From NCBI GenBank assembly GCA_003523225.1, contig DPGK01000042.1, positions 1-6,064 of the forward strand: 6,064 nucleotides of DNA, written 5' to 3'. A program made the position numbers and the translations under genes. Below the pieces are notes generated by a model, which was given only the letters and a program-made list of their open reading frames with translations, made no database searches and had not been told where the DNA came from. Origin of the DNA: Clostridiales bacterium. GTDB taxonomy: Bacteria > Bacillota > Clostridia > Oscillospirales > CAG-272. This document shows positions 5,495-6,064 of the stretch, in pieces. How positions within the stretch are numbered: position 1 is the first letter of the stretch; every line of letters starts with the position of its first letter.

Positions 5495-5628
5495 CCGTCA
5501 ATGAGCATTTTGCGGGCATAGGTGGAGAAGCAGCGCGTTCCCATCTGCTGCATTTTCTTCTCAATCAATGCCCGTTCCTCTGCGGTGACAGGGACACGCA
5601 GCACAATGCTCCTCGTTCTGTTTGCCAT
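5491..5628 (-). pseudogene. mobC: MobC-like relaxosome accessory protein, C-terminally truncated
   Basis: The minus strand from ATG 5628 reads MANRTRSIVLRVPVTAEERA, LIEKKMQQMGTRCFSTYARK, MLIDG and TAG (5493-5491): 45 residues. This is the N-terminal ribbon-helix-helix-like part of MobC-type proteins of Tn1549-type elements (relatives: V(R)VTPEERALIEQKM..., YARKMLIDGY), which bind oriT and help the relaxase. Full members are about 105-115 residues, so more than half is gone. The expected Tyr codon after MLIDG has become TAG at the junction with pcfB. AAAGGA (5644-5639) lies ten bases before the start, and the oriT-like region lies upstream in the normal place. The relaxase gene that should follow is absent. 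The remaining N-terminal part might still bind DNA, but this is a guess. Confidence 0.75.
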
Positions 5629-5661
5629 TCGTTCACCGTCCTTTCCTTTTCCAATAATGGT

Positions 5662-5676
5662 TTGGGACTATCCCAA
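5662..5676. promoter_or_regulatory. Short palindrome upstream of mobC
   Basis: TTGGGA (5662-5667) and TCCCAA (5671-5676) form a perfect six-base inverted repeat with a three-base spacer, 34 bases upstream of the mobC start. Position and symmetry fit an operator for an autoregulating relaxosome protein. It could equally be part of the origin of transfer. Confidence 0.35.
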
Positions 5677-5698
5677 CAAGCAGACGCGCCGCCACCCG

Positions 5699-5742
5699 GC
5701 AGGACGGGCGGGAGCGTTTTTCGGGAGTGTGGCTACACTCCC
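5699..5742 (-). other. Candidate origin of transfer (oriT)
   Basis: On the minus strand, the direction of mobC, a perfect inverted repeat GGGAGTGT/ACACTCCC (5742-5735 and 5730-5723, four-base loop) is followed 17 bases later by GTCCTGC (5705-5699). This resembles the nick region of MOBP-type origins, where an inverted repeat precedes an (A/G)TCCTG|C site, as in RP4. It lies just upstream of mobC, the normal place. Nicking would be expected between 5700 and 5699. No relaxase is present in the window, so use in trans is the only option seen here. The nick position is inferred from similarity alone. Confidence 0.45.
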
Positions 5743-5844
5743 TATGCTTGCTACGGCATCTCTTTTCTCACTACTACTACGGTGAACACCCTGCATTTTT
5801 CCAAACCTATAAGAAATAGTTCAAAAACAATTCACGCCGGATTC

Positions 5845-5873
5845 TTGAAAAACTGCGGATATTCGTATATAAT
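5845..5873 (+). promoter_or_regulatory. Near-consensus sigma-A promoter of the HTH gene
   Basis: TTGAAA (5845-5850) and TATAAT (5868-5873) are 17 bases apart. Transcription should start near 5880, giving a leader of about 33 bases. The run of alternating A/T at 5866-5880 makes the region easy to melt. It marks the start of a new transcription unit pointing out of the window. Confidence 0.85.
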
Positions 5874-5912
5874 ATATATTGTATTATTGTGTATGTTAGA
5901 AAGGAGCGGCGT

Positions 5913-6064
5913 ATGAAAGGTTATCTCTCCATACGGGAAACTTCCTACAAATGGGGTATATCGGAGCGACGAGTCAATCAGTATGTGGCACAGGGACGCA
6001 TCCCCGGTGCAGAGCGTTTCGGGCGTTCATGGGCGATCCCTGATGATGCCGTAAAGCCCACAGA
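5913..6064 (+). CDS. Small excisionase/MerR-like HTH DNA-binding protein (partial, 3' end outside window)
   Basis: ATG 5913 lies six bases after AAGGAG (5901-5906). Fifty codons are visible before the window ends. MKGYLSIRETSYKWGISERR forms the first helices and turn of an HTH_17-type winged helix, VNQYVAQGRIPGAERFGR holds the recognition helix and the G-R-I-P-G wing motif, and SWAIPDDAVKP closes it. Such proteins of about 60-90 residues resemble phage and plasmid excisionases and small MerR-type regulators, and are frequent in clostridial mobile elements, where they act as local regulators. Whether it controls excision or a cargo operon cannot be told. It is the first gene after a strong promoter, separate from the decayed genes to its left. 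Confidence 0.8.
   Translation, partial: MKGYLSIRETSYKWGISERRVNQYVAQGRIPGAERFGRSWAIPDDAVKPT

Larger units (their letters stand above)
3848..5742. mobile_element. Decayed Tn1549/CTn-type integrative conjugative element remnant
   Basis: The small Cys-rich protein, the DUF6017 replication-initiator-like gene, the PcfB-like gene, the MobC-like gene and an oriT-like region belong together in Tn1549-type conjugative elements of Clostridia. Here the initiator gene has an internal stop, and pcfB and mobC are both cut short at a common junction. The coupling protein, the secretion genes, the relaxase and any integrase are absent from the window. The ends given are the outermost parts I can assign with some reason. 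No terminal repeats or attachment sites were found, and the left limit may lie anywhere between 3600 and 3850. Material to the right of 5742 may also belong to it. Confidence 0.65.

Noticed and set aside
5522..5785. Plus-strand frame of 87 codons across the mobC/oriT region
   Set aside because: It lies antisense to the recognisable mobC remnant, runs through the oriT hairpin, and has no family likeness.

Overview
The window looks like a Clostridia genome, most probably a gut Oscillospiraceae/Ruminococcus-type bacterium. The reasons are strong AGGAGG-type ribosome sites, sigma-A promoters, a mid-range GC content, and gene families typical of that group: a CBS protein beginning MNIAFLLTPK, a zinc-ribbon/beta-propeller membrane protein, and Tn1549-type transfer genes. 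The species cannot be named from the sequence alone.

Bases 1-3597 look like resident chromosome. A GC-rich hairpin cluster and a strong terminator (119-156) close an operon lying to the left. On the minus strand is a doubly broken XRE-family regulator gene (169-444), carrying an in-frame stop and a deletion through its helix-turn-helix. A clear promoter (649-677) drives a 600-residue membrane protein with a cytoplasmic zinc ribbon and a predicted extracytoplasmic propeller. A two-gene operon follows, coding for a paired-CBS protein and a small single-pass membrane protein overlapping by ATGA. It ends at a strong terminator (3562-3597).

Bases from about 3700 to 5750 are the remains of a Tn1549/CTn-type integrative conjugative element. 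An extended -10 promoter precedes about 230 nt without a gene that contains three successive hairpins, the last an intrinsic terminator. This terminator sits only 32 bp before a small Cys-rich protein gene, an arrangement that suggests an attenuated leader or a small RNA. The next gene is a replication-initiator-like gene (HTH plus DUF6017) split by an in-frame TAA. Then comes a pcfB-like (DUF3801) gene missing its C-terminal part. It meets, head to tail-end, a truncated minus-strand mobC-like gene, and both frames stop inside one GCTAGC palindrome. Upstream of mobC an inverted repeat and a GTCCTGC motif look like a surviving oriT. The element therefore looks unable to transfer itself, but it could perhaps be mobilised in trans.

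At the right edge a near-consensus promoter (5845-5873) starts a new transcription unit. Its first gene, cut by the window end, encodes a small excisionase-like HTH protein. Whatever it controls lies outside the window. I see no CRISPR array, tRNA, rRNA or transposase, and no gene set that I can defend as an undescribed system. The most unusual points are the structured leader at 3700-3967 and the pcfB/mobC junction.
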